A stretch of DNA of 64,000 nucleotides from JBJMLO01 sp045805265 (GCA_045805265.1 JBJMLO010000011.1:558001-622000); one strand, 5' to 3'. Positions 34,298 to 42,929 are shown, numbered from the stretch's first letter. Numbers and translations are program-made. Notes: generated by a model not told the origin, from the letters alone.

Positions 34298-36141
34298 GGA
34301 ATCTCGGCCCGGATGCTGGTGCCCCCGCCCGGCGGGCTCTCGACGGCGAGGTGGCCGCCGAGCGCCGCGACCCGGTCGACCAGCCCTCGCAGCCCCGAGC
34401 CGGCCTGCGCGTCGGCTCCTCCGACGCCGTCGTCGACCACGGATACCACGAGCCGTCCATCCGCCCGGTGGACGGCGACCTCCACCGACGACGCGCCGGC
34501 GTGCTTCTGGCAGTTCGCGAGCGCCTCCGACACGACGAAGTACGCGGTGGCCTCGACGGCCGAGGGGAACCGTTCGCGCGGCGACTCGAGGACGCGGACG
34601 GACAGGGGCGATCGCTCCGCCAGCGAGTCGAGAGCCGCCGCCAGCCCGGCCTCGGTCAGCACCGCGGGATGGATCCCCCGGCCCAGCTCGCGGAGCTCCT
34701 CGACGGCCCGCGCGGCCTCGGCGGCGGTCGCGTCGAGCTCCGCCCGCAGCGCGGGGTCCGCGTCCGGCCCTACCCGGTCGAGCAACAGGCGCAGCGACAG
34801 CCCGAGCGTCAGCAGCCGCTGCTGGGCCCCGTCGTGCAGGTTCCGCTCCACCCGCCGCCGTTCCGCGTCGCTCGCTTCCACGATGCGCTGGCGTGACGCA
34901 CGCACCTCCTCGAGCTGCGCCCGGATCTCCGCCCGGAGCCGCTCGTTCTGCAGCGCCAGGCGCGCCGCAGCGCCCACGGCCGCGACCAGCTCCGGCTCGT
35001 CCACGAGGGCTGCATCGTGCAGCAGCGCCACGGTACGTTCGTCGTCGAGATAGGTGACCGCGCGACCGCGACCCGCGGTCGGACCTGCGTCGATCGACAC
35101 GCCGTCCGGGTCGACGAACGAATCCGAACCGGGAAGGCGGAACGCCAGCTTCGCGGATGGGTCGCCCAGCGCCCTGGCCAGGGCGCCGGTCAGTCCACCA
35201 GGCGGCAGTCCCCGCTCGAGCTCGACCACCAGGTCGCCCACGACCGAACGATCCAGCCGGCTTCGAAGGATCGAGACCAGGAAGGCCCCCGGCAGAAGGA
35301 GCAGGACGGCCGGCCCGTAGCCGAAGAGCACGAGGAAGACCCGATTGCTTGCGTCCACCGCCTGAGCCACGTTCTGGGCGATGATCAGCGCGACGGCGGG
35401 CGCCGCCATCCAGGAGATGGGCCCGAAGGCTCGCCGGCTCCGGGGCCCGATCTCCAGCCAGTGGCGGACGATCATCGCCAGGACGGCCAGCGCGACCAGG
35501 ATCCCGATGGGCGCGCTCACCCAGTTGATGGCGTCGTTCAGGCCGCGGTTCCCCGAGACCAGCAGGAGGTTGGCCGGGCAGCGCCGGCATCCGTACTGCG
35601 CGGGAGCCCAGAACAGCTGGCCCACGATGGTGTTCCCCAGGACCCAGACGTAGGTCCCGACGATGACGACGCGCTCCGCGCGGGAACGGGACCGGCCCGT
35701 GGGAAACGTCAGGGCCAGATGCGCCAGCACCGCCTGGTACAGGGACTGCGTGACGTTGGCGATGGTGAACGTCAGCGAGGAATGGAGGACGCCGAGATTC
35801 GTGAGGAAGAACGCGAACCCGACCCCCGACATGATCGCGCCCATCGGGTTCTCCGGCCGGCGGTGCCACGCGAAGAGCCCGACGGAGACGAACGACGCTA
35901 CCACCGAGACCTGGACGAGGCCGAGGAGGAAGGCGACGCCTCCGTCGAGCAGGAACCCCAGCGCGTCGACGAGGCACACGACGACCCCGGCGGCCATCAG
36001 CCAGGGGATCAGCCGCCGCTTCGCCACGAACCCGCCGTAGGGAACAAGCGAGGTGGTCGCTCCGCCACCCTCGCCGCGGACGCCCGTAGCCGGCGAGTCT
36101 GCCGTGAGGCCCTCGGCCGAGGCGCCCGGCCGGCTGTTCAC
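34288..36141 (-). CDS. HisKA_3-type sensor histidine kinase
   Basis: 617 residues from GTG 36141, overlapping the REC gene stop by 4 bp. About eight membrane helices lie in residues 50-340 (e.g. LIPWLMAAGVVVCLVDALGFLL, IGILVALAVLAMIV). A soluble linker follows, then the dimerisation helix EASDAERRRVERNLHDGAQQ with the phospho-His, and HATPase segments SEALANCQKHAGAS, VVDDGVGG and GSGLRGLVDRV. It is the membrane kinase of the LiaS/DegS/NreB type. Two receivers flank it: a stand-alone REC upstream and a NarL regulator downstream. Confidence 0.92.
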   Translation of the reverse strand: MNSRPGASAEGLTADSPATGVRGEGGGATTSLVPYGGFVAKRRLIPWLMAAGVVVCLVDALGFLLDGGVAFLLGLVQVSVVASFVSVGLFAWHRRPENPMGAIMSGVGFAFFLTNLGVLHSSLTFTIANVTQSLYQAVLAHLALTFPTGRSRSRAERVVIVGTYVWVLGNTIVGQLFWAPAQYGCRRCPANLLLVSGNRGLNDAINWVSAPIGILVALAVLAMIVRHWLEIGPRSRRAFGPISWMAAPAVALIIAQNVAQAVDASNRVFLVLFGYGPAVLLLLPGAFLVSILRSRLDRSVVGDLVVELERGLPPGGLTGALARALGDPSAKLAFRLPGSDSFVDPDGVSIDAGPTAGRGRAVTYLDDERTVALLHDAALVDEPELVAAVGAAARLALQNERLRAEIRAQLEEVRASRQRIVEASDAERRRVERNLHDGAQQRLLTLGLSLRLLLDRVGPDADPALRAELDATAAEAARAVEELRELGRGIHPAVLTEAGLAAALDSLAERSPLSVRVLESPRERFPSAVEATAYFVVSEALANCQKHAGASSVEVAVHRADGRLVVSVVDDGVGGADAQAGSGLRGLVDRVAALGGHLAVESPPGGGTSIRAEIPCG

Positions 36142-36503
36142 GTCGCGACCCCCGCCACGAACGCGCGGAGCCGACCGGCGGTGAGCTCGCCCTTCGAGAC
36201 GAAGCCGGCGGCGGCGCTCGCGGCGATGCGGTCCCCGTAGTCCGACGACTCGCGCCCGGACGTCAGCACGACCGTGGGCCGTGCTCCTTCCGTCGCCAGT
36301 CGCTCCGCCACGCGGATCCCGTCCATGTCCGGCAGCCCGATGTCCAGGAGCACGAGGTCCGGCCGCAGCTCCCGGGCCGCCGCGATGGCCCCGGCCCCGT
36401 CGGAGGCCTCCCCCACGACCTCGAATCCTCCCCCCTCGAGGAGCCGCCGGGCAACGGCCCGGAACGCCGCGTGGTCGTCCACCACCAGGGCCGTCGGAGC
36501 CAT
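36138..36503 (-). CDS. Stand-alone receiver-domain protein
   Basis: 121 residues, only a REC domain: TALVVDDHAAFRAVARRLLE, Asp in LVLLDIGLPDMDGI, Thr in VVLTSGRES, Lys in GFVSKGELTA. It has no output domain. It starts the operon with the kinase and the NarL regulator and probably acts as a phosphate sink, a competing branch or an adaptor. Promoter in the 155-base gap before the divergent gene at 36659. Confidence 0.9.
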   Translation of the reverse strand: MAPTALVVDDHAAFRAVARRLLEGGGFEVVGEASDGAGAIAAARELRPDLVLLDIGLPDMDGIRVAERLATEGARPTVVLTSGRESSDYGDRIAASAAAGFVSKGELTAGRLRAFVAGVAT

Positions 36504-36658
36504 GGGCGAATGGTGGCACGCGCCGGGCCGGCATACCTCCGTGACAGCACGGAGTCCGGATCCCGTGGCCCCACGGATGTTCCGCCGCGGGGCGCCTCCT
36601 AGCGTCGGATCAAGCGCCGGCTCGACCAGCGAGCGGCGACGGATGGGAGGAGGAACCC

Positions 36659-37123
36659 ATGCGCAAGGCGATCCTGGCCGCGGTGGCGGCGACGGTGGTT
36701 GCGACCGGACTGCTCGGCTCGGCGGGCGCGTTCGCGTCGACGTCGCTCGCGGCGCGGACCACCACCCTGCGGCTGACGGCGCACTTCACGCAGGCGACGC
36801 TCGTCGACGCAGGGGCAGCCGGCGAGAGCGCGGGCGACCAGCAGATCGTCGTGGGAACGTTGACGCACGCCGGCAACGTCGTCGGGCGGTTCGGCTTCGT
36901 CTGCGAGCTCCTGTCGACGGGCGCCAGCGCGGCGGAGGAGTGCTCGGGCACCGGCCGTCTCGCCCACGGCAACCTCACCGTCGAGGGGTACTCGAAGCAG
37001 TCCAGCAACGACCACGTGTGGGCCATCGTGGGCGGCACCGGCAACTTCCGACAGGCCGACGGCCAGGCCCTGATCCACGACGTGAACGACACCACGAGCA
37101 TCGTGACGCTCGAGATCGGTTGA
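36659..37123 (+). CDS. Secreted allene-oxide-cyclase/dirigent-like barrel protein
   Basis: 154 residues with a signal peptide (AAVAATVVATGLLGSAGAFA). The strand pattern VVGRFGFVCELL then SAAEECSGTGRLAHGNLTVEGY and WAIVGGTGNFRQADGQALI is that of the AOC-like/dirigent beta-barrel family. Actinobacterial members are secreted and of unknown function. Two cysteines of the core are likely a disulfide. It does not look like an active cyclase. A GGAGGAGG-type ribosome-binding site precedes the ATG. Confidence 0.78.
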   Translation: MRKAILAAVAATVVATGLLGSAGAFASTSLAARTTTLRLTAHFTQATLVDAGAAGESAGDQQIVVGTLTHAGNVVGRFGFVCELLSTGASAAEECSGTGRLAHGNLTVEGYSKQSSNDHVWAIVGGTGNFRQADGQALIHDVNDTTSIVTLEIG

Positions 37124-37148
37124 CCCTTCCCGGAGGTTGCGCACGGAC

Positions 37149-37175
37149 GGGGAGGGGTGAACGATCCCCCTCCCC
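37149..37175 (+). terminator. Terminator-like hairpin
   Basis: 9-bp stem GGGGAGGGG / CCCCTCCCC with a 9-base loop, 26 bases after the stop at 37123. Confidence 0.5.
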
Positions 37176-37212
37176 CGGTGTCACCGGGGTCCGGTGAATC
37201 CTCAGCCCACTG

Positions 37213-37989
37213 TCAGACCGTGAGCTCGCGCAGGAAGGCCAGAACGGCCGGTTCCGCCGGGCTCACCAGGTGACCACCCCCGACGAGCTCGACGCGCGCT
37301 CCAGGGATGGCGTCGGCCATTAGGTCGGTCACACGACGGAACGCCGGCGGCGAGTCCGATCCGGCGACCAGGAGAGTAGGCACGTCGATCTTCCCGAGCT
37401 CCTTCGCATCCGTGTCCAGGATGCCTCCCGCGAACTCCGCCAGGATCGCGGGGCCGTTGTCGGTGATCATCCGCTGGATCGGCTCCGGGAACGATCTCCA
37501 TGCGGCGGGCCCGACAACGCCCTCCATGAAGACGCGCCCGACCGACTCGGGGGCATCCGCGGCCACAGCGAGGAGCCGCTGGTGGAGTTCGTCGGCCCAC
37601 CGCCGGGCCTCGGGGTCGAGCGACAACACCGCTGCCTCCAGAAGCACCAGGGCACGGACGGTCGCCGGATGTCGCAAGGCGAGGCTGAGCGCGGTCTCCC
37701 CACCGTAGCTCCGGCCGATCACGACGGCCGGCGCAGCGTCGAGCGCCTCGAGGAGCGCCGCGGCGTCGTCGGCGTGCTGGGCCACACTCGTCACGTACGG
37801 TTCCGGCCGCTCGCTGCGCGTGCACCCGCGGCGGTCGTAGGCGATGACGCGCCCGAGCGGTGTCAACTGCCGCAGCACCGGCCCCCAGATCATGGCCGAG
37901 CTCGACGTTCCGTGGATGCACAGGATCGGATCGCCGGTCCCCTGCTCCTCGTGGTACAGGCGGACGCCGTTGACCGTCGCGTACGGCAT
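37213..37989 (-). CDS. Alpha/beta-fold hydrolase
   Basis: 258 residues. The ATG at 37989 is preferred over a start 7 codons earlier. Core motifs: LYHEEQGTGDPILCIHGTSSSAMIW (oxyanion HG), VIAYDRRG, and the nucleophile elbow VIGRSYGGETAL, with Ser in the Gly-x-Ser-x-Gly-like GRSYGG. Acid Asp is in VPTLLVAGSDSPPAF and the final His in ELVGGGHLVSPAEP. A lid domain lies between. It is probably an esterase or haloalkane-type hydrolase; the substrate is unknown. Confidence 0.9.
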   Translation of the reverse strand: MPYATVNGVRLYHEEQGTGDPILCIHGTSSSAMIWGPVLRQLTPLGRVIAYDRRGCTRSERPEPYVTSVAQHADDAAALLEALDAAPAVVIGRSYGGETALSLALRHPATVRALVLLEAAVLSLDPEARRWADELHQRLLAVAADAPESVGRVFMEGVVGPAAWRSFPEPIQRMITDNGPAILAEFAGGILDTDAKELGKIDVPTLLVAGSDSPPAFRRVTDLMADAIPGARVELVGGGHLVSPAEPAVLAFLRELTV

Positions 37990-38028
37990 GCGCGGACGAT
38001 ACGCCCCCACGTCCAGACCCGGAAAAGC

Positions 38029-38439
38029 TCAGGAATCGAGCGGGGTGAACAGTGTCAGCTGCATGCCGTCTGGAGCGCGAACCCGCACGTTCCGGTGGCG
38101 CCAGGGCGTGTCGACCGGTCCCCCGACCAGCGCGCCGCCGGCATCGACCATCTCGCCCGCGGTCCCCGCGGAGTCAGCGACCTGGAGGGCCAGACGTACC
38201 GACCCCGACGTCCGGGTGCCGACCTCGATCCGGTCGATGGTCTCGGCCTGAAGCTCGTCCACGAGCTCGATCGTGGCCCGCCCCGCCGCCAGGACCATGC
38301 CCCGGCCGTCCGGCCGATCCCAGCGCTCCTCCACCGGCAGGCCGAGCGCGTCACGGTAGAACCGGACTGCCCGGTCGAAATCCTGGACGGTGAGCGCGAC
38401 CCGAAGCTCGCGAACCGGCGAGCCAGCCGTCTCGGTCAC
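38029..38439 (-). CDS. VOC-superfamily (glyoxalase/bleomycin-resistance-like) protein
   Basis: 136 residues from GTG 38439 (GGAGG ten bases ahead). It has paired beta-alpha-beta-beta-beta modules: VALTVQDFDRAVRFYRDALGLPVEER, then RATIELVDELQAETID and RLALQVADSAGTAGEMVDAGG, ending with NVRVRAPDGMQLTLFTPL. Potential metal ligands are the Glu in the second half and a His near WRHRNV. It may be a glyoxalase, dioxygenase or resistance protein. Adjacent to the hydrolase on the same strand. Confidence 0.88.
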   Translation of the reverse strand: MTETAGSPVRELRVALTVQDFDRAVRFYRDALGLPVEERWDRPDGRGMVLAAGRATIELVDELQAETIDRIEVGTRTSGSVRLALQVADSAGTAGEMVDAGGALVGGPVDTPWRHRNVRVRAPDGMQLTLFTPLDS

Positions 38440-38578
38440 TGATGGCCACCTCCGTTTCCCGTCGAGAGCTCCGCCAGCGTGACAGCGTGCCGGCTCGAGC
38501 GCCAGACCACGGGGCCCCTGGTGTCGGCGACACCCATGGTGCGAGGATGACCGAGCCCCCTCGAGAAAGGACGGTCAC

Positions 38579-38833
38579 ATGCCCGGGGAATACAGCGCGG
38601 CGACCATCAGTGCGCACTTCGAGCAGACCAACGCCCGCCTGGCGGCCATCGAGGCGCAGCTGTCGGTGCTGTCGGCGAAGCTGGGACTGCCGTACGTGAA
38701 CCCGACCGCGTCCGTGCCGCCCGACGTCCTCGCGCTCGCCCAGTCCGGCGACCCGCTGGGGGCCATGCGGAGGTACCGGGAGCTCACCGGCGCCGGCATG
38801 GACGAGGCGCGTCAGGTCGTCTCCGGCCTCTGA
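38579..38833 (+). CDS. Small protein with L7/L12 C-terminal-like segment
   Basis: 84 residues from ATG 38579 with GAAAGGA in front. The first half is an amphipathic helix (HFEQTNARLAAIEAQLSVLSAK) followed by a Pro-rich turn. The last 35 residues, DVLALAQSGDPLGAMRRYREL then TGAGMDEARQVVSGL, match the helical part of ribosomal L7/L12 (IKxxRExTGLGLxEAKxxVE). It is not the ribosomal stalk gene, since its N-terminal domain is missing. Such actinobacterial mini-proteins are of unknown role. Confidence 0.75.
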   Translation: MPGEYSAATISAHFEQTNARLAAIEAQLSVLSAKLGLPYVNPTASVPPDVLALAQSGDPLGAMRRYRELTGAGMDEARQVVSGL

Positions 38834-38972
38834 GAGCGGCGCGCAGCGGGAATCTCGGGCGCGACGCTCTCTCGCTGGTCGCCCGGGACTGATCGACGTT
38901 TCCACGTTGCCCAATGACAACGCGGCGTGCGACTGGTCAACTCGTCGGTCGGGGACGAACCGGGGAGGGAAC

Positions 38973-39353
38973 ATGTCCGAAGCGCACGAGATCGATGTGC
39001 TCCGCAAGGTCATGGATGGGTTCAATGCCCACGACGTCGAGTCGATCGTGGGGTACTTCACCGACGACGCGGTGTTCGAGTCGCCGCGCGGACCGGATCC
39101 GTGGGGCCGACGGTACGTGGGGAAGGACGCCGTACGCGACGGGTTCGCCGCGAGGTTCGAGGGGATCCCGGACGTCCACTACGAGGACGGCGGCCACTTC
39201 GCCTGCGGCGATCGCGGCGTCTCCGAGTGGACGCTCACGGGAACGACGACGTCGGGCGAGCGGGTCGAGGTCAATGGATGCGACCTGTGGACCTTCCGGG
39301 ACGCTCAAATCGTCGTGAAGAACTCCTTCTGGAAGATCGTCGACCTCGCCTGA
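38973..39353 (+). CDS. SnoaL-like / NTF2-fold protein
   Basis: 126 residues from ATG 38973 (GGGGAGGG in front). The fold is a helix (DVLRKVMDGFNAHDVESIVGYFTDDAVFE) then strands ending in a TLTGTTTSGERVEVNGCDLWTF core. It is a pocket protein of the NTF2/SnoaL type, which may be an isomerase, cyclase or stress protein. No catalytic pair can be assigned. It is the last intact gene before the lon-derived repeat. Confidence 0.85.
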   Translation: MSEAHEIDVLRKVMDGFNAHDVESIVGYFTDDAVFESPRGPDPWGRRYVGKDAVRDGFAARFEGIPDVHYEDGGHFACGDRGVSEWTLTGTTTSGERVEVNGCDLWTFRDAQIVVKNSFWKIVDLA

Positions 39354-39379
39354 GGGGCCGACCTCGAGGCTCCGAACGC

Positions 39380-39724
39380 GAACGAGCCCCGGCGGGAGGC
39401 CGGGGCTCGTCGTGGTTCGATCGCCGTGCTGTCGCGTCAAGCGGCCGTGAGGTTGCCGGCCGTGCCTGATGCCGGCTCCTCCAGCGCCCACGCGAGCACC
39501 TGGTCGATCGACTCCGCGATGTGGAACGTGATCTCGTTCCGCACCTGCTCTGGGACGTCTTCGAGGTCGCCCTCGTTCCGCTTGGGGAGGATGACCTCCT
39601 TCAGCCCGGCCCGGTGGGCGGCGAGGACCTTCTGCTTGACCCCGCCGATCGGCAGGACCTTGCCCTGGAGGGTGACCTCGCCGGTCATGCCCACGGTGCT
39701 CCTCACCGGACGCCCGGTGAGCAG
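39380..39724. repeat. Direct repeat, copy A (lon 3' end plus terminator)
   Basis: About 345 bases nearly identical to 42930-43274 (constant offset of 3550). It includes the terminator and the last ~95 codons of lon. The differences seen are scattered point changes, e.g. the stop TGA instead of TAA and Glu for Asp in VRNEITF. Confidence 0.92.
39382..39410 (-). terminator. Copied lon terminator hairpin
   Basis: Perfect 12-bp stem ACGAGCCCCGGC / GCCGGGGCTCGT with a 5-base loop. The same hairpin, with one mismatch, ends the intact lon gene at 42932-42960. Confidence 0.75.
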
Positions 39725-39733
39725 CGTCTCCAT
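39437..39733 (-). pseudogene. lon: Lon protease C-terminal fragment
   Basis: 98 codons reading METLLTGRPVRSTVGMTGEV to GTAGNLTAA, matching the end of the full Lon from LLTGRPV onward. It keeps the catalytic Lys region (GGVKQKVLAAHRAG) but lacks the catalytic Ser (in DGPSAGVTM), the ATPase domain and the N-terminal domain. An ATG at 39733 with poor ribosome-binding context could still start it. Almost certainly non-functional as a protease. Confidence 0.9.
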
Positions 39734-39817
39734 CCCCTGACAGCAGACGCGACCGGTCGAGAGTTACCGAGGTCGGTGAAGAAGCGATCGGCCCGAGGAC
39801 GGCCTGCGGGCGTTCCT

Positions 39818-41158
39818 TCAGGGGCGGGGGAAGGACCGGCTTCGGGGAACCTGCAACGCGACCAGACGACCATCGGGCGAGACGAAGTAGACGGCGTTGG
39901 CGGAAGCAGCCGGCGCTGACAGGTTCCCTCCAGTGGTGAGTCGATCGCCGGTCCACAGCGGAATGCATTCCGGAGTCCCGCAAGAAAGCGGAAACGCGTA
40001 CAGTCGGTCGCCCGCCACGAAGGCGATATCGTCGGCGACCAGCGGTCCTGCTACGGAACTGGCGAAATCGTGGTCTCCTTCGACTCGCGCTGACCACAGC
40101 GGATGGCACTCGCTGCCCCCGGTGGCGCACTCGAGCGGGAGAGCGTACAGGCGGTCGGCCGACACGAACACGACCCCGTTCCATACGGAAACGTCCGACG
40201 CATTCTGGCCGAACGGAGGCGTCCAGACCCACGTTGGCTTGCAGACTGCACCGTCGGTACCACACTCGCTGTCGAAGGCCTTGAGCGCCCCGTGCCGGGC
40301 GAAGACCATTCCTCCCGCCACTGTTGGGGAAGTGAGGGGGTTCCCGACTGGGGCGGTCCAGGAAGGCTGGCATGGCTGTGGCTGGGCAGAGCAACGAGTC
40401 GGGTAGGTGTACATCGTGCCAACGCCATTCACCGAGACGATGCCGTCACCGACTGCCGGAGGGAAGTTCCCACCCGGAGCCGCACCGCGCCAGATCGGCG
40501 CGCACGCCCCCCCCTTCGTGGCGCAGGAGACCGGGAATCCGAGCGGGCCTCCCGCGTCGTTCACGTAGATCACCCCCCCGCTGATCGCGGGGGACGAGTA
40601 GCCGGGCACGTCGCCTGAGCGAGGTCTCGCCACCCAGGCCGGGTCGCAGGTCGCCCCATTGGTGGCGCATCGGGCTGGGAAGGCGTACAGGGCGCCGGCG
40701 CTCGCGTAGACGACCCCCATCGACACGACCGGCTGGGAGAACACACGCCCCGAATCGGATTCGGCCACCCAGAGCGGATCACACTGCGCACCCGAGGCTC
40801 CACACGAAGCCGGGAAGGCGTAGAGCTTGTCCGAGCTCACATAGACGATGCCGTCGGCGACGACCGGCGCGAAGCGCGCCCCGTGCCGTCCCACGACGGC
40901 CGTCCAGGCGGTACGAAGGGACCGCACATTGGATGGTGTGATGGTCGGCGCAGCGGGGCGCGGTTCGTGCCCGAGGCCTCGGAGGAGCACGACCGCTCCT
41001 CCCACGCCAACGCCAGTCACGACCAGAGCCACCAGACCCGTCGCGATCCGCCGCTTCAGCTGCCGCCTTCCTCGATGCCGGTAGACGCGTTCCAGCAGAC
41101 CTGGCGCCAGCTCGTGACGCTCGCTTTCGAGCTCGAGGGCTCGTTTGACGTCACTCAT
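39818..41158 (-). CDS. Membrane-anchored PQQ-like beta-propeller protein, partner of the ECF sigma factor
   Basis: 446 residues. The cytoplasmic N-terminus (SDVKRALELESERHELAPGLLERVYRHRGR) is followed by one transmembrane helix (ATGLVALVVTGVGVGGAVVLL). The large outer domain is built of seven or more repeats containing paired cysteines, such as YAFPASCGASGAQCDPLWVA, YAFPARCATNGATCDPAWVA and YTYPTRCSAQPQPCQPSW. These are Cys-rich PQQ-type propeller blades. Eight bases overlap the sigma gene, so it is likely an anti-sigma-like sensor with a propeller as ligand domain. Confidence 0.75.
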   Translation of the reverse strand: MSDVKRALELESERHELAPGLLERVYRHRGRRQLKRRIATGLVALVVTGVGVGGAVVLLRGLGHEPRPAAPTITPSNVRSLRTAWTAVVGRHGARFAPVVADGIVYVSSDKLYAFPASCGASGAQCDPLWVAESDSGRVFSQPVVSMGVVYASAGALYAFPARCATNGATCDPAWVARPRSGDVPGYSSPAISGGVIYVNDAGGPLGFPVSCATKGGACAPIWRGAAPGGNFPPAVGDGIVSVNGVGTMYTYPTRCSAQPQPCQPSWTAPVGNPLTSPTVAGGMVFARHGALKAFDSECGTDGAVCKPTWVWTPPFGQNASDVSVWNGVVFVSADRLYALPLECATGGSECHPLWSARVEGDHDFASSVAGPLVADDIAFVAGDRLYAFPLSCGTPECIPLWTGDRLTTGGNLSAPAASANAVYFVSPDGRLVALQVPRSRSFPRP

Positions 41159-41690
41159 CTTCAGGCTTCAGCGCCCGTCTCATCGCTGCCCTGCCCTGGG
41201 TCGCCAGGGCCCGAACCGTACCGGCGCGGACGCCCAGCATCCGCCCCGCCGCCTCGGACGTGTACCCCATGAGCTCGGTCAGCACGAGGGCGGCACGTTG
41301 CCTCGGAGTCAGGCGAGCGAGGGTCTCGCTCACCACCTGCCTAGCGTCCGCCGCCGCGAATTCATCGCGCATCGCGTCAGGCGTCGTCGTTCTACGCAGC
41401 GCAAGGACCGCTCGCCTCCGTCGCTTCCGGAGAACGTTGAACGCGACCTGATACAGATACCCGACGGGGTCGTCCATTGCCCTCACCCGGTCCCACCGCT
41501 CGAGCACCGCTACGAACGCGTCCTGGGTCACCTCTTCCGCCTCGAATCGATCGGCCGTGATCACGCAGAACCGACGGAACAGGATCGCCGCCTCGGCCTC
41601 GAAGAACGCTTCGAATGTCCGAGTCTCCATCACGGCCTGCTCGAGGAGCTCATTTCCTCCGTCAGGGAGTTGGACCGTCTGAAGCATCAC
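41151..41690 (-). CDS. ECF-type RNA polymerase sigma factor
   Basis: 179 residues from GTG 41690. The METRTFEAFF start at 41630 is equally plausible and gives 159. Region 2: FFEAEAAILFRRFCVIT, FEAEEVTQDAFVAVLERWDRV and GYLYQVAFNVLRKRRRR. Region 4: LARLTPRQRAALVLTELMGYTSEAAGRM and RAGTVRALATQGRAAMRRAL. Downstream and overlapping is a membrane propeller protein. The divergent PD40 gene at 41885 may be its target. Confidence 0.88.
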   Translation of the reverse strand: MMLQTVQLPDGGNELLEQAVMETRTFEAFFEAEAAILFRRFCVITADRFEAEEVTQDAFVAVLERWDRVRAMDDPVGYLYQVAFNVLRKRRRRAVLALRRTTTPDAMRDEFAAADARQVVSETLARLTPRQRAALVLTELMGYTSEAAGRMLGVRAGTVRALATQGRAAMRRALKPEDE

Positions 41691-41779
41691 CCGGAAGAAG
41701 CTCGGAGTGCCCCTGTCCGCTTAGAGCGATGCTCGACACCTGCTCACCGATTCCGCGGATTCACCTAAGCAGGATGGCC

Positions 41780-41801
41780 AACCCGGGGATTCTCCTACGT
41801 C
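41780..41801 (+). promoter_or_regulatory. Possible ECF-type promoter for the PD40 gene
   Basis: AAC at 41780-41782, 16 bases, GTC at 41799-41801, which is the usual spacing of ECF promoter -35 AAC and -10 GTC elements, 84 bases before the ATG at 41885. Such short motifs occur by chance in GC-rich DNA. Confidence 0.25.
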
Positions 41802-41884
41802 TGGGATGGGATCCGCGGGGTCCCTCCCGGGGGAGCGAGCAAGGAGTTCGACAAACCAGGATGTCCGCAGGGGGAGAGGGACGC

Positions 41885-42889
41885 ATGAGACGATTCACCA
41901 CCATCTTGACCTGGGTTCTGGCCATGTCGACCATCCTGCTGACCGCAGCGCCGGCTCTGGCGACGGCGCACGGGAAGAACGGCAGGATCGCCTTTCGCCG
42001 CTACTACAACGCGCAGCACACGCGGGGTGACATCTTCACGATCAACCCCGACGGCACCCAGGAACGGCAGGTCACGCACTCCGATGCCACCAGGCTGGCC
42101 ACGGAGCCGGACTGGTCCCCGAACGGCCGCAGGATCGAATACCAGTTGAGTCGGCACGGGAACCTCGACGACTCCCGTCTGTACACGATCCGCCCCGACG
42201 GCACCCATCGGAGGTTCATCGACGCGTCCTGCCAGGCGCCCTGTCTGTCGGACGGATTCGCCCAGTGGTCGCCGCAGGGCAAGCGGATCGCGTTCCAGCG
42301 CCAATCGGGACCGGCCGGGGAACCGACCTTCCTGTTCGCCCTCTACGTGATGCGGGCCGACGGGACCCACGTCCGGCAGATCACCCGTCGAGGGGCCAAC
42401 CCCATGGTCGATCATCGGTATCAGGACCACGCCCCCACCTGGTCACCAACTGCCAAGCGCCTGGCCTTCGAGCGCGTGGACGGCAAGACCGACCTCCACG
42501 CCATCTCCACGGTCCGTCTCGACGGGACCGGGATGCGGAGGATCACCCGCTGGCGGTTGGATGCCTCCCAGCCCGACTGGTCCCCCAACGGTCGGTGGAT
42601 CATGTTCCGGTCCAAGGAGGGCTCCGACGACTCGGGGAACGTGTGGTTGGTGCGTCCCAACGGGACCGACCTTCACCGCGTGACCCACACGCCTGCCGGG
42701 ACGGGCAAGTGGTCGTCCGGCTCGTTCTCGCCGAATGGGAGGAAGATCACCAACTCCTTCAATCCCGGCCACGGGGCGGCCGGCAACGCCGACGTCTACA
42801 CCCTGAACATCGACGGGAGCGGCCTGACGAACGTAACGCGGTCGAATCCCTGGGAGAGCGCACCGGATTGGGGCCCTCAACCGACGTGA
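41885..42889 (+). CDS. Secreted TolB/PD40-type beta-propeller protein
   Basis: 334 residues. ATG 41885 with GGGGGAGAGGG ahead, and a signal peptide (LAMSTILLTAAPALATA). It has six or more TolB-like repeats, each with the form DGTxRxxT...PxWSPNGRRI: EPDWSPNGRRIEYQ, FAQWSPQGKRIAFQ, APTWSPTAKRLAFE, QPDWSPNGRWIMFR and GSFSPNGRKIT. It is likely a secreted propeller of a cell-envelope stress regulon. Downstream lies lon copy B, convergent. Confidence 0.85.
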   Translation: MRRFTTILTWVLAMSTILLTAAPALATAHGKNGRIAFRRYYNAQHTRGDIFTINPDGTQERQVTHSDATRLATEPDWSPNGRRIEYQLSRHGNLDDSRLYTIRPDGTHRRFIDASCQAPCLSDGFAQWSPQGKRIAFQRQSGPAGEPTFLFALYVMRADGTHVRQITRRGANPMVDHRYQDHAPTWSPTAKRLAFERVDGKTDLHAISTVRLDGTGMRRITRWRLDASQPDWSPNGRWIMFRSKEGSDDSGNVWLVRPNGTDLHRVTHTPAGTGKWSSGSFSPNGRKITNSFNPGHGAAGNADVYTLNIDGSGLTNVTRSNPWESAPDWGPQPT

Positions 42890-42929
42890 TCCAAGAAGGT
42901 CGGCGAGGGCAGAACAGCGGCCTGGAGTC

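Noticed and set aside
30911..35053. Forward-strand open frame of more than 1300 codons
   Set aside because: It crosses the FG-GAP gene, the whole permease and half of two regulators, all with clear motifs in other frames. Its composition is Arg/Ser/Pro-rich or Asp/Arg/His-rich as expected of a shadow.
39437..39733. Lon C-terminal copy as a small functional protein
   Set aside because: It lacks the catalytic Ser and the ATPase, and matches the lon end as a copy; a fragment is the simpler reading.
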